64,000 bases of DNA, taken from NCBI GenBank assembly GCA_020747065.1, contig JAGMVK010000029.1, positions 1 through 64,000 on the forward strand. Direction: 5' to 3'. Origin of the DNA: Cadophora sp. MPI-SDFR-AT-0126 (lineage: Eukaryota; Ascomycota; Leotiomycetes; Helotiales; Ploettnerulaceae). Shown one piece after another: positions 37,279-47,937 of the stretch (positions within the stretch are counted from its first letter, which is position 1; the number at the start of each line of letters is the position of its first letter). A program made the position numbers and the translations under genes. The notes below the pieces were generated by a model. It ran no database searches and was not told the origin of the DNA. It worked only from the letters and a program-made list of their open reading frames with translations.

Positions 37279-38170
37279 AGTGTTGGGTTTACTGGCTAGC
37301 GTTGTTGTGTGAGGTTCGTACGTATGAAATAGAGTATAACAGTAATTCCAGAAGGTAAAGAAATGTGAGTGTTCCGTAGAATAGAAGAAAACAGTGGCAA
37401 AGGTAACTATAAAAGACTTGATCCTCCTAGACAGCGCTTAGGTAGACTTTCCCTAGGTGTGCCAGCCCCTAGACAAAGCTCCCTGAGAACCCCCTAGGTA
37501 GAATTCCTTTGACTATCTCTTTTGAAACGAGTGAAGACTTGGTATAGAAAAGACAAAGGAAATATAGTTTGTAAACGAGCGTCTGAAACAGAAGATCAAA
37601 TCAACTAAAACAAAACTTGTAACGACAGGACACTGAGACAGAAATTTCCGTCCCAGCACGCAAAAACCCGAGGGTTCCAAGCCGAAAACAGTAAAGCAAA
37701 GATAAACGCTCTGACACTCAAGCATTTCAGGCTTAAGATACCCGTACGATTCCGTCCCTCCTGATACTCGTAGGCTTTCAGGCTCTAGCAAGGAGCTGAT
37801 TGATTTCCGTCGGAGCCGGTAGTTTCCTCGTCTTAGGTGAGTCTCAGGTCCTCAAAGAGGCGTTGAATAAAACAGATGGCGGAGGTAAAGTTCCCGTAAG
37901 AAGAGGTAGTATTTTTCCGGTACTTCGAGATTCCCCCCTCTCACAGGGTAAGTCTGTTGTTCTGGTACAACCTCTCGATATCGCAGCTGCCGCCGCCGCG
38001 TCTATTGTTGTGTCGAGGCCTACAAGAGGGCCAACTGAATAGTTCCTGTAGTTGCACATTTGGCGTCTCCAAACCTTAAGAATTCTGAATTAGCATAAGG
38101 GACACTCTATTATACTTACCTAAACACCCTATATACTCTGAACATTCCCTGCGTAGGTCACCAAAATACA
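37279..38170 (-). other. 5' leader of young gypsy element, with candidate primer-binding site
   Basis: 892 nt between the 5' LTR and the gag ATG, with only short frames. On the minus strand TGGTGACCTACGC (complement of 38151-38163) begins 7 nt after the LTR and has the TGG start of a tRNA-primed site. The tRNA was not assigned, and the spacing is longer than the usual 0-3 nt. Confidence 0.5.
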
Positions 38171-38446
38171 TGTGGAGGGGAGGACCCCAATCCCCCACAC
38201 GACAAGAGGGTAGCAAATGCAAGGTACATAAGGTGTAAGGTTCAAGAAATAACAGATAGACGAAATCAAAAGATATCACATATCCAAAGAGTACGAATTG
38301 TCAATTAGAGAAAGAAGTGTAAATCCTATCAGAAGGAAAAGTGCTATTGTTCATTGCAAGATCTCTCAAAGAAGGTCTCAACTTAAGTACAATGCGGAGT
38401 GCATGAGTCAGGTGACAAAAGTTTTACCGAGCCAATCCCCACCACA
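38171..38446 (-). repeat. 5' LTR of young gypsy element
   Basis: 276 bp, read as identical to 26483-26758. It should carry the promoter for minus-strand transcription. The right target duplication (ATAT, 38447-38450) follows. Confidence 0.95.
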
Positions 38447-38449
38447 ATA

Positions 38450-38820
38450 TATTATTAACGAGGTTCGTAGCTCTATAGTTATTAAGTAGTGTGCTTATAG
38501 ATAGGGGGTAATATCCGTGTGATCCCTAAGTAGAGTAGATTCTGAGCTAGAAAGCTTTATTTAAGCTTGAAAGTATTATAATGAAATTACTAGAAAACGT
38601 CTTACCCTTATTTATTAGGTTTCTAGGGAATACTCCTTTTAATTTTCCCTGAGCTTTATTAGATTCTTATTTCTTAAGAGCGCTTTCTATACTTAGTAGT
38701 AATACTCTATTAGATCCTTTACTAAAATTTAATCTCAGTATTCTCTATTTACTAGTAATAAAGCGATTGCAGATCTCTTTAGTAGCTATATCTAATACGA
38801 AGGGCTTTCTCTTTCTTATA
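38450..38820 (-). pseudogene. Protease 5' part, copia copy B
   Basis: The minus-strand reading has PFVLDIATKEICNRF, fitting the copia protease start (VLD-T/S-G-A..HIC) with RIP-type substitutions. It runs into the gypsy insertion at 38447 and resumes at 26482. Confidence 0.7.
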
Positions 38821-38899
38821 TAGGAGAAGGTTTTACTGTAAACTATAAGCTAGAGCTTTACACAGTCCTTTAGAGCCTAACTATACGTGTGATCCTTTA

Positions 38900-40050
38900 A
38901 GTATAGATACTTATTTCCTGCTGTATTATTTCTACTAGTACCCTTAGGCTTTAGAGCTGTTATTATATTAATACCGGCGTTACTGCTCTTTCCGCTAAGA
39001 GTAGTAAAATATCCGTGTCCTTTTCCCTTTCTGTTTATAAGCTCGTGATATTAAATATTCACTTCCTTAGTATAAAAGAGTCTTGCGAGCTATATAAGAG
39101 TATATGGCTATAGGCTTCTAAGATTATCGGCCTCTTTAAAGCTAAGGAAGTATTTATAAGACTATACATGATTGAAGTTACTTATAGCGATTAGGAAATC
39201 GGTAATACCGAGAGCTCTATCGACTTCTGGAATATAGTATAAGATACCCTTATGAATAAGCTCTTAGTAAGATATGATCTATGTTTTAGGATTAGTCCTG
39301 GCTCTATTAGCTGCTTTAAGGGAAGCTTAGTACTTGCTCCTTATTACTAACTGGATTATTATCTTAGTTTAGTTAAGGATACGTTTTAATACTCGTAGTA
39401 AGGCTTAGATATTAAAATCTCCGCTTAAAATAATCTCTGTATTCGTAATCTTAAAGTACTGCCTTACTATAGTTTTCTTAATCTATTTGTAGAGCTTTTA
39501 GTACTATATCGTCTAGAGTTACTAGATAGAAATATTTATTTTCTAAAGCTTAGATTCTGATTTAGCTATAGATTCGCAATTAGAGCTTTTAATGATCTCA
39601 GGTTTACGTAGAGCTCTAGGTATACGATCTAGTAAAGATAGTCCTCCTACTGTTTATATCTGGGATCGCGTCTTAGTTTTAGGAGTGTTACTCTAAGAGC
39701 TATCTAGAGTTAATAAGGATCTTTCTACTTATGCTTCGAGATTCTTTAAGTATTCTCCGTAATTTGTATTATAAGATCGAAGTAAGTGAGTATTCTGATC
39801 CTTAGCGATTTACTCTACGGTTCGAGGCGTTTTGTTAATAATTTGAGATAGCGACGGAGTGTCTGGAGTATTTAGATTAATAAACGATTATAGTCTAAGG
39901 ATATTAGCGCTAAGAGTTAAATGCTCGAACTAGGTAGGGAAATCCTCTAGCTTTAAGTAGATAGCGTTAGAGCTAAGTGCTTTTCTAGAGTCGGAATCGT
40001 TTGCAAGGGATATAGTAGTGGAAAGATCATAGATTAAAAGGATAATTAGG
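38900..40050 (-). pseudogene. Gag-like frame, copia copy B
   Basis: One minus-strand frame stays coding-like for over 300 codons. Its only interruptions are TAA and TAG, explainable as mutated CAA, CAG or TGG codons. It has no recognised zinc knuckle. Position between the 5' LTR and the protease makes it gag. Confidence 0.65.
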
Positions 40051-40132
40051 AGAGTCTTCTTTTAATAGCTTAATTGAAGCTATAAACTGCGTTTACACTG
40101 AGTAGATAATGAGACAGAATGTAGCTCTTAAC

Positions 40133-40330
40133 TATTATGTAGTAGTGCGAGTAGGCTAGGTTAAAGAGACGAGATCTCCTAATTAGGGTAAAAGTGTGGT
40201 ATGAAAAGATATATTTAAAAGAGCGTTACCTCCTTAAGGGAGGGCCTGAGAGTATATTATATATGCATGGTATACTTACTAAGTATACACTAGACCAGAT
40301 GTAACTTCTGATAGAGCGCGTTCAATAATA
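40133..40330 (-). repeat. 5' LTR of copia copy B
   Basis: Matches 19914-20110 with mainly transition differences. One extra base near its right end blurs the terminus. Confidence 0.8.
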
Positions 40331-41558
40331 TCTTATTTTAGAATAATTACAAGTATAAGAATATACTAAATAAGTTACTAAACTTAAGATAGATTCTTAA
40401 AAATCTTACTTTAGAGGAATTAATAATATTAATTAATCTATCTAAAATAATAAAGTCCTTTATTAGAATTATTAATTGAATAATATGATAAAATAGAGAA
40501 AACTTAATAAATTATACTACAACTTACCGCTCAATAGTCGTGGAAATCGAAACACAAGGTTTTACGTCATTAGTTGCCATCGAAGGATAGATTTCGTTGC
40601 GCAAGGACACTTACGACGCGGACCTTGAAGGCTGCATACCTGGATTGACCGTTAATAGTTCCCGAATTTTGAAGTCGGATATGCACCAAAGATACTTTCA
40701 ATCATGCAGAAAGCATCGATAAAATCCTAGGTCCAGGCCCTGTTGGCAGAGACACCAAAGGTCGAGTCGGGGTGCCTGGAAAGCGTATCGAATCTATCAA
40801 TCGCCGTCTCGGAGGGGACTTCGGACAGATTTGAGATTTCTTTGGTGTGAGCAGCAGTGTGAATTGATCGAGGGGGGAGATCGATTAGACTATGAGTAGG
40901 CATGTTGCAGCATCAGGCTTGAGCAAGGCGACCAGGGCAACCTGTGACGAGTTGTGAGGCATCTCAGCAGGCAATCAGAGACATGGGCTGAGTAGCTTAC
41001 AACCAGTTCTGAGATGCGGATCCTCCATTAGTGATATGCTACTGTTGCGCTTCAACGATAGTCTGTGCAATGGCCGTACTGATTTTCTCACAGAGCCATC
41101 TGCTTGCATGTACCTCATGGCCCTAACACACCAGAGTGCTGATTTCACTAATTTTTACAAAGAACAAGGATTTGATGGATCACCTGCTCGGTTGACAGAA
41201 GGGGTTTCCCTCCTATCCATAAACGTCACACTTATTATTACAGCCCAGTTTCCTACACCCACCGCTTCTATATCATGGGGCCAGAACTAACTCAATCTAT
41301 TCTAGCCACTATGAAGTCACTTCCTCCCGCCTCTCATATAGTTCTGGTTCTGCACTCTAGCCGCACCATTGTGCTGTTTACTATCCAAGTATTACGCTCT
41401 AGTCAGGTAGGTTCCATACTACCTTTTCGATTCGCCCAATCTTAGGAGATCGCCATGCAAATTAGAAATAGATTTGAGGAGGGTAGAAATGTTTGAGCTT
41501 TGATCTTAAAGATAAGGCTGACATGAAATTGTCTGTTGCGACGGCATGATGTGATATT
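40331..41558. other. AT-rich edge then intergenic DNA, no supported gene
   Basis: 40331-40530 is the AT-rich right margin of the repeat block. Normal composition resumes abruptly near 40530. An 84-codon plus-strand frame at 41036-41290 has no recognisable feature. Confidence 0.5.
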
Positions 41559-43403
41559 CTATGCCTTTATAATTTCAAAACCCTTCCACTCATCCAAAGC
41601 TTCCCGGCATTCAATGACATAGTTCGGAATGCCACCAGCATAGTTAACCTGCTCGAATGCTTTCCCAGGCATACTTCCACCCATATACGTCGATTTTGTC
41701 GTAGGAAACAAACTCGCATTGCTCAGGTCATTGATGCGTTTCTTCCACGCCTTAGTGGCATCAGTGGTGGGGTTGATGTACTTGATGTTCTGGCGTTCCA
41801 TCTTGCGGATGCAGTCGACGATCCACCGGCCCTGAACCTCAACGGTACTGGGGCCATTGGAAAGAAGCGTTGGGCCGTGTGGGCCATAGAGGTGAAACAT
41901 ATTCGGGTATCCGGACACCGTCACGCCAAGATAGGTGTTCGCCGCAGCTTTCCACTCATCTTGGAGATTGGTGTGACTGATGCTTTTGAGGCCCATGTGG
42001 GTCATACCACCGGTTGTAATATCCTGCCTTCAAAGTTAGCTTAAAGTGTATGTCCTGGGATGATTGAGAGCCTGACAAAGCCTGTAGCTATGGCAATCAC
42101 GTCAAAATCTTCGTGGCTGCCGTCCTCGAGCGTGATGCCTGTCTCAGTGAACTCGGCGATGGGGTTGTTCTTAATGTCGATGACATCAACATTAGGCCTG
42201 TTGAATTGCTCGAAGTAGTTTTGTTCCAGACACGGCCTCTTCACGCCAAAGTAGTGCGGCATCTTCAGCGGGGCCAAGATGTCCCGTTTCCTGGGATCAC
42301 CGATTCGATTTCTAATATGATAGGCCCAGAAATTGTATGCTTCCTTGTTGGCATCAGCATTGAACAACATGTCCTTGTAGTTACCAAGCCAGAAGCGGAA
42401 TCCCCCGTAGTCCCACAGCTTGTGGTAAAACGTATCACGATCCTCTGGGGAATCATCAAATGTGTTCTTCTCATACATGGTGTAGAGAAATCCACCAAAG
42501 CACTTTTCGCGGTATTCGTAAAGACGGTAGTACCACTGTTTTCCGAGATTCTGTTCTTCTGCGGTGAGCATTCGCTTTTGCATAGGGACCGCCAGATTTG
42601 GTGTCCGTTGGTACACTTTCATCTCGCCAACCTCGGGGCCCCATTCCTGGGCAATTTGAACTCCAGAGGCGCCTGTGCCAATGACCGCGCATCGCTTTCC
42701 TTTAACATCGACACCTTCTTCAGGCCAGAAAGAAGAGTGGTGAATGATTCCCTTGAACTTATCGAGGCCTTTGAAGGATGGGATGTAGCGTTTGGATGCC
42801 TACCAAATGTGAGTTAGGAGTACAGTATGGGAAGTCTTGCCAATGCGTACAAATCCAGCAGCGACAATGAAATACTTCGCCTTTGCCACACGTCCGTCCT
42901 CAGTCTCGACGTGCCACTTCCCTTCGGAAGTTTTGAACTGCGCACCAGTCACGACTGTTTCGAACGAGCAATCCTTCTTGATATTGAGGACCTTGTCGAC
43001 ATGGTCAAAGTAAGCTCGGAGCTCTTCATAATTCGGATAATTGGTGGTCCATGTCCAATCCTTGTAGACCTCTGGCCAAGAGAACTGGTACTCAGGCACT
43101 TCAGAGTCAACTCGGGCTCCTGGATAGCGATTCCAGCGCCAAGTTCCGCCGAGATCGGTGCCAGCTTCATAAATTACAGCCCGAAGACCATGATCTCGAA
43201 GAGTTTTAAGGCAGAAGACGCCACCTGAGGATGATTATTAGCCGTTTGGTCGCTACGGAAGTTACGCGAGGTTGATATATACCGAAACCTCCTCCTACAA
43301 TAATGACATCAACGTCCAGATCATCGGCGTAGGGTCCGACCTTGCTACGACGGTGGGAGTATTGTGTCAATTCAGTTTTCATGCCGCTATCGATGGATCC
43401 CAT
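41559..43403 (-). CDS. Baeyer-Villiger monooxygenase (class B flavoprotein)
   Basis: Four exons (43403-43283, 43224-42851, 42799-42077, 42023-41559) join in frame to 560 residues. FAD-binding GGGFGG is at 37-42. The Baeyer-Villiger fingerprint FxGxxxHxxxW is at 180-190 (FKGIIHHSSFW). The NADP-binding GTGASG is at 206-211, and ATGF precedes the last intron. These mark an FAD- and NADPH-dependent enzyme that inserts oxygen next to a ketone to give an ester or lactone. Length is normal for the cyclohexanone/phenylacetone monooxygenase group. The substrate cannot be read from sequence. No signal peptide is seen, so it is probably cytosolic. Start MGSIDSG at 43403 has an AAGATGG context; an in-frame ATG at 43484 would add 27 residues. 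Intron 3 uses a GTCAGG donor. Two CGGAGCCG sites lie upstream. Confidence 0.92.
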
Positions 43404-43672
43404 CTTGTTGGGTGATTGTTTGGGCTGGTTAGCAATGGAGGAAATGATGCTTTGTTTTGTTGATTGAATTACGATAGAGAACATGTGTTGACTGGTCAGA
43501 AAAGGCTCTGGTCAGTTGAGAGATGTCCACTATATCAGCTCCTCCCCCATCCAGTATCGAGTTTCTTTGGATCAGTTCGATCCACCTTCTCCCTTACCAT
43601 CTAAGTTACCCCGCAAAGGATCTCTGCGGTGCCGCAATTAGAGATCAGGATCCGGCTCTGACATAGAAAGTT

Positions 43673-43680
43673 CGGAGCCG
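43673..43680. promoter_or_regulatory. CGGAGCCG site, monooxygenase promoter, proximal
   Basis: An inverted CGG pair with 2-bp spacing, about 270 bp upstream of the ATG at 43403. The same word recurs at 43835 and five times at 47644-47727. Confidence 0.6.
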
Positions 43681-43834
43681 CCGTCAGTCCTGTTACCTCC
43701 GCACTTCCAGGATCAAATTAGTATTATAGTATGTCGGTCGCAGGAACCTAAACGAATCGGACCTGTGAAAAGCTACCCCCAGCCTGTCCACGGTTCCGAA
43801 TTTACCTCCTGAATTGCCCGATTCCCATTAGGAG

Positions 43835-43842
43835 CGGAGCCG
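43835..43842. promoter_or_regulatory. CGGAGCCG site, monooxygenase promoter, distal
   Basis: Second copy, about 430 bp upstream of the monooxygenase start. The regulator gene's 3' end is at 44061, so this site serves the monooxygenase if it is functional. Confidence 0.6.
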
Positions 43843-44060
43843 CTTCCTCGCTTACAAACACGACGAGGTATAATTCCATCTTAGAATCTGCGAACGAAAA
43901 TCCTGTGCTCATGGCGGACTCAAAAGGAGAGTAGAGGTGTAGAGATTTAATGTGTAAACTCATCGTCTATTCCCAGAGAGAAATGAATCCATTTTCAATT
44001 AAGTTGGTCTGAATGCTCCAGAAACCGGATTTCATACAGTTACGCACAGGAACTGAGACC

Positions 44061-47000
44061 TCATATAAATGACTCGAAATCATCAACGCCCATCAGATCA
44101 ACGTGAAAATCCTGCATTGAAACTTCCCCCACTGATCCCAACTTAGCATCTCCACTTACTTGAGTAATCCCGTCGGTCTCAGCTGACAGCACGGAGAAGG
44201 ACGAGTCGCCATCTACTGAGAATCCAGGTTCAAGCCATTCTTCAGAAAACTGTGGCATTTCCACTGTGACCATCTTCTCCCTGACGTCTTTCAATGCCTT
44301 TTTTAAAACCCCAGCGACAAGAAATGCCATATCAGACTTTCTGCCCAAGTACCATAAAGCCTCAACGCACGATTCACTACACTCCAAGGCCTGTTTGCAG
44401 GACTTCTCGGAATCAGTCCCATACTTACCTATTGCTGCATCGGCCAATAGCAAAGCTCCAGCCTTAGCAAACACACGAATCAAGACCTGAGTCCACGGCT
44501 CGGTAAGTAGAGCTCCCTGATTCACTGCAAAATGGAATTCGCTTGCATCTTGGAAAGAAGCATCTTCTCTCGGACAGGAACATCTTGCCAGGTTGGCGAC
44601 AGCATGTGAGGTACGTCGGCGGAGATCAGCGACCATGCCACATGATTCGCGCCGGCGACGATGAGATTCGAGACCTAATTGACAGTCGCCGTCAATATTT
44701 TGGATTGAATCGGCGAGCAGAAGTACTGCGAGGTACCAGTGTCCCGTCAGGCAGATGTACCAAGACTGAATCCGAACGGGGAGTTGGTCATGATGAGCGA
44801 CACAGTCGAGAATGAAGGGTCCGTACAATGTATTCCAGTATTTATATACATGGAGAGCATCCTTTATAGCCCCCTCTAGCCGCTCACCACGGACGTGCCG
44901 CGATATCAAGGTTTGTATTCGTGTGACTTTGCGGAAGAGAAGGACTTTGATGGGAGCAGCGTCAGCGAGCGCTGCTGCTGCTGACTGATATGAACATGGC
45001 CAGCGGATCGGAGGGGACCTATTACGAAGACTTTGGTCCTGGAAAAAGAAAACGCTCCAGAGCTTTGATGTACTTGCTGACATTGAACGATCTGGAATTT
45101 CCTGTTCCTTCAATGGGACTTGGCTGTTTTCACGGCCAACTCCGTGATGGCGTGGAAAATGTGAATTGAGGGGGAGTTCACGGTGTATGTCGCTATCTTC
45201 ATCCGACACAACAAGTGGCCGCTTATGTATTGCGGCTGAAAGGGTGTCGAACATAACTCCAAGCCAGTAAAGCAGGTCCACAGTTTTTTTCTCTTCCTGG
45301 GTAAGCTGTGCAGAGGCGGAGTCAACTCCTTGATTTGTTCTTCTGCTTTCGTCCTTGGAATTTAATTGTTGTGCTTTCACTTCATCGACTTTGCATCGAA
45401 GCGCGTGTATATGGCGAAGTCCCTGTTCTAGGAAAACTGGGGGTCCATCCCGATCAATAACATCTTCGATCTCCCCAGCGAGTCTGCTATGATCTTCCCG
45501 ATCCGTGGCATCCGATCCGGAATCAAACTGTTCATTATCTTCACTCTCTGGAGTCAGAGTGATGTATGGATTTCCCGAAGATACTCTGCGGACTTTTGAC
45601 CTTGGGGAAGGGAAGTGCTGGTCAATGCTCAGTGGTCTCTGAGTCAGAGCAAAGATGATGTGAGCAAAAACGACTCGAAATGATTCTATATGTGTTGCAT
45701 CTTGTATTGCACGTTTTGCTTGAGCCCAAATGGTTTCTTGAATGACTCTATCAAACTCCATTGCTGGAGATATAGAATCGTCCAAATGATGGCGAGCGTA
45801 CCCGGAGCTCTGTGCCGTATTGTTGAAGAGTTCGTTGGACAATTCACGTGGGGCCGTATTGGCACCCATAGGCTGAAACTTTGCTCGGCTCCGCTCGCTC
45901 GACTGAGACCACTGAGTTGCAAACGCCATGATTGCAAGGTTTAGTGCGTTAGATGCTGCCTTCTCTTCAAACATGGCCAGTGGCCTGTCCCGAATGACAG
46001 CAAACTTCCGATCAAGATTGATGACCTGTCTACATATTCTGTTGGACCAATCAGGACCCCATTCACGGAGCATAGATGGGTCGATTAAGCCAGCACCGTT
46101 TGAAACTAATGCTCGATTACCGTAAGGGCACGTTCTTTCCGTCAACCAGCATGATAGTGCATTTTCCATGCTGTCATGATACACCTTAATCAGGTTCTCA
46201 GTCATGAGACTCCTGTTGGTGAAATTTGCCAGATTTTCTGGCATTGAGAAAGGAGAGATATTGGTTTGTGTCTGCATTGGTCGTCTCCTTTGCCTTGAGG
46301 TACCAGTTTGTTTTGTCTTAGCACGAGAAATGCCAGAGGGAGCTGAAGAAGAGCATTCCACTGGGTTGCTTGCTCCTTCTAAGACATTGTCATAGAACGG
46401 CTCAGCGACGACAGGCTCACTCCAGACGACGTTTGAGAATGGTAGTGTTTGATCGACATCTTCGCCATGGGAGGTCCTTCTGTTCCAGGATTGTGGTGCG
46501 CTGGAGAAAGTCTCGGGACTTGCAAAAACACTATCTCCTTCCCAAATGTCATCGAAGTCCCATTCCCGTTGTTGAGAAGGACGGCTGGCCGATTGTTCAA
46601 GAGTGACAAGAGAGAGTTCGCGCCGTCCACGACCTCCACGTATCTTCTTCGGAGATGAGGGCGCTGCAGAAAAGGCGTTTGATCTTTCTTGGGTATTATT
46701 TGATGATATGCTGTTCAGACTCAACATATCCGACTGAGTTTGAGTTGCTCGCACCTTCGCCCGCTTTGAATGTGGTCCGGATTCAATGTTTTTTCGTCGG
46801 ATGCGGTCCCTCTGTTGTGAGAAGAGCCATATGAAGGTACAATCCTTGCCAGTCTTCGTGCAGTTCGAGCATGGACCAAGGGGGAAAGTTCCTGGACAAT
46901 GTCAGAAACTCTCGCAACAATATTTTTAACGGAATTTTAACACACCTCTCCCCCAACTACCTTCTGTATTATTGTCGGTCAGATCATTTCCGGAGTTCTT

Positions 47001-47174
47001 CAAAATGACAGCGTCACACCCTTTTTTGCCTTTCCTGCACTGATCGCAGCTTCGATGCTGCTTTCGACCAGATTTTGATGCAACACCTGGAGGAGACTGC
47101 TGCTCCCAAAGTACTGGATCTACAACTGAGTCTTCCCACACTGATAGAGGCTGTTGCATTGTTCGTGTCGCCAT
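44061..47174 (-). CDS. Zn2Cys6 transcription factor
   Basis: Two exons (47174-46946 and 46891-44061) give 1019 residues. The binuclear zinc cluster is split by the intron: C43-x2-C46-x6-C53, a loop of 30 residues, then C84-x2-C87-x6-C94. The loop is longer than in Gal4-type proteins, but a basic segment (RKGKK) and the SNCTKTGKDC half are typical. A second donor 15 nt earlier (exon end 46961) is in the same phase and would shorten the loop by five residues. The rest is Ser-rich with an acidic C-terminal region. I did not identify a middle-homology domain by eye. The gene is divergent from the hydrolase gene at 47938 across 763 bp that hold five CGGCTCCG/CGGAGCCG sites, so self-regulation and control of both neighbours are likely but inferred. 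Confidence 0.88.
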
Positions 47175-47643
47175 GATGAGTTGTCGAAGAATGGAGACAT
47201 GGCGCCACTTCTGGTCTCCAGAATATAGCGAGCAGATTCTGGGGTCAGAATGCGGGGGGGAACAGGGGAGGTAGAGAATGCGGGGAAAGCTAGGTTCGTT
47301 CATCTCGGATAGCCGGTCGGTTTCACGTCCTATTATCACACCTCGCTTAAAAAAGGGGCGCTTTGTACAGGGGGGAACACAAGGGAAGCGAGGAACACCG
47401 AAATGCTCCAAAATATCACCGGCAGAAATCCTGGCAATATCCTTTCCCCAGTCACAGAGCCATTCCCAACAGTACTGACCGCGCGTAATTCTTGCTTGAT
47501 GCGAACCAGGATATTGGTGTTGGATTCAACAAGGCGGAGAGTCGTACGTAGAGTATTGCAGGGTCTGCAGGTGAATTCTGTATATCTTCTGCACGCTATT
47601 GTAACTTGTTCCAATCGTCTAGCGCAGATCTGCAGAAGTAAGA

Positions 47644-47727
47644 CGGCTCCGCCTGAGCGAGCCAGCTGCGTGAAGATGCAGACGGCTCCGCACGGCTCCG
47701 CACGGCTCCGAATCTCTCTCGGAGCCG
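47644..47727. promoter_or_regulatory. Cluster of five CGGCTCCG/CGGAGCCG sites
   Basis: Copies at 47644-47651, 47683-47690, 47693-47700, 47703-47710 and 47720-47727. The middle three form a 10-bp tandem (CGGCTCCGCA), so they fall on one helical face. The last is in the opposite orientation. The cluster lies in the divergent regulator/hydrolase promoter, 470-555 bp from the regulator ATG and 210-295 bp from the hydrolase ATG. Confidence 0.75.
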
Positions 47728-47937
47728 TTCGCAATGAGGGTTGGTTTGCGCTTCCCAAAATGGAAATATGGGATCGCGTCGGATCACGACTTGAATCCCT
47801 TTTGTTGCGAAGTCTATTCAATCCTTCTTACATAATAACGCATAGCTGCAAGTGTGGCTGGCTACTATTCTGCCACCTTCTGTATCAGATACTTGTATCT
47901 CGCTTCTGTAACTTCTCATCTTTGAGATTTTCTAAAT

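Larger units (their letters stand above)
26483..38446 (-). mobile_element. Intact young Ty3/gypsy LTR retrotransposon, 11,964 bp
   Basis: Two 276-bp LTRs that I read as identical (26483-26758 and 38171-38446) flank a minus-strand gag-protease ORF of 1172 codons and a pol ORF of 1284 codons. Both ORFs are open. There is an 892-nt leader and an unusually long 3.1-kb region after pol. Base composition is balanced with no RIP signature, against the AT-rich surroundings. A 4-bp ATAT target duplication is present. Domain order protease, RT, RNase H, integrase places it in Ty3/gypsy. At 12 kb it is large for the family. LTR identity and open frames suggest very recent insertion and possible autonomy. 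Confidence 0.95.
19914..40330 (-). mobile_element. RIP-degraded Ty1/copia element, copy B, split by insertion
   Basis: The element is 19914-26482 plus 38447-40330, about 8.45 kb without the insertion. LTRs lie at 19914-20110 and 40133-40330. Read on the minus strand it has copia order: a gag-like frame, an aspartic-protease region interrupted by the young gypsy element, a GAG-pre-integrase block, then a body too eroded to place integrase and RT exactly. It keeps more CpG-containing words than copy A, so it was mutated less or later. All frames have RIP-type stops. No clear target duplication is seen outside the LTRs. Confidence 0.85.

Noticed and set aside
39400..39460. Minus-strand GDFNI string suggesting a LINE endonuclease in copy B
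   Set aside because: It lies inside the long gag-like frame. Flanking residues do not fit an endonuclease, and the protease and GAG-pre-integrase blocks show the element is Ty1/copia.
40133..40330. Solo LTR interpretation
   Set aside because: It is the 5' LTR of copy B once the gypsy insertion is removed, since the internal sequence is continuous with 38447-40132.
42113..42817. 234-codon plus-strand frame
   Set aside because: Exact antisense shadow of monooxygenase exon 3, which carries the diagnostic motifs.
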